A stretch of 45,291 nt of DNA from Lujinxingiaceae bacterium (GTDB lineage: Bacteria > Myxococcota_A > Bradymonadia > Bradymonadales > Bradymonadaceae), in assembly GCA_013697635.1 (NCBI GenBank), contig JACCWM010000146.1:1-45291 (forward strand). Reading direction: 5' to 3'. A model generated the notes under the pieces. It ran no database searches. It had not been told where the DNA came from and saw nothing but the letters and a program-made list of their open reading frames with translations. Below are positions 45,280 to 45,291 of this stretch, piece by piece. Each line of letters begins with the position of its first letter. Position 1 is the stretch's first letter. Made by a program: the position numbers and the translations under genes.

Positions 45280-45291
45280 CCCGTGTGTGGT

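Larger units (their letters stand above)
44782..45291. other. 510-bp gene-free, repeat-dense region
   Basis: From the rpe stop to the window edge I see no credible gene. It holds, in order, a C-rich tract (44790-44851), a 16-bp palindrome, a 14-bp tandem repeat and an array of CGGCTCGAGCCG palindromes with a long hairpin. Open frames in this block are translations of the repeats. Confidence 0.75.

Overview
The window looks like ordinary chromosome from a GC-rich deltaproteobacterium in the wider Myxococcota sense; my best guess is a Bradymonadales-like or other predatory or social lineage. The pointers are a secreted matrixin protease with a Cys-rich stalk and a MYXO-CTERM-like tail (3999-5393), a membrane sulfatase carrying the Asp-rich MopuM metal-binding motif (21061-23442), a Ser/Thr kinase with a PEGA-like end (36517-38028), many secreted TPR or hypothetical proteins, and frequent GTG/TTG starts backed by good ribosome binding sites. 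I see no tRNA, rRNA, transposase, phage gene or CRISPR array.

Layout. 1-6000: a YjlB-type cupin fusion, clpB, and a secreted-protein/matrixin pair, all on minus. 6000-13445: an HtrA-like lipoprotein protease operon with a DUF1844 gene and a 60-residue protein; a TPR membrane protein divergent from a beta-CASP-like metallo-beta-lactamase; a metal-binding-type lipoprotein; a UDP-sugar pyrophosphorylase; and pyrD. 13486-18304: the prkA-yeaH-spoVR stress-kinase operon. 18640-25049: an endonuclease III, methylmalonyl-CoA epimerase, M23 peptidase, sulfatase-like enzyme and an FHA protein. 25057-28322: the translation/nucleotide cluster rpsB-tsf // pyrH-frr, split by a strong intrinsic terminator. 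28504-36449: envelope functions (lipoprotein, cardiolipin synthase, MepA-like endopeptidase, secreted TPR protein) surrounding one unusual gene, a fused AroB-AroA shikimate protein. 36517-40737: Ser/Thr kinase, HEAT-repeat protein, degenerate nucleotidyltransferase-like protein and a receiver-like/J-like protein. 40845-44781: def-fmt-rsmB, then rpe. 44782-45291: a gene-free, repeat-dense end.

The strongest novelty candidates are (i) the AroB-AroA fusion at 32224-34461, which has the same domain order as the N-terminal half of the fungal AROM polypeptide and shows changes at several catalytic positions in both halves; (ii) a 181-bp element between rsmB and rpe with 35-bp perfect inverted ends, each of which folds on itself (a REP/BIME- or MITE-like element), preceded by 30-bp tandem repeats; (iii) the 44.8-45.3 kb block, where a G-quadruplex-type tract, a 16-bp palindrome, a six-copy 14-bp tandem repeat and four exact copies of a 12-bp palindrome occur within 460 bp; and (iv) a perfect terminator placed about 32 nt before essential pyrH.

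Likely promoters read by eye fit a TTGnnn-16/17-TAnnnT pattern upstream of several transcription units. All domain calls come from reading motifs and overall family resemblance; no database search was run.
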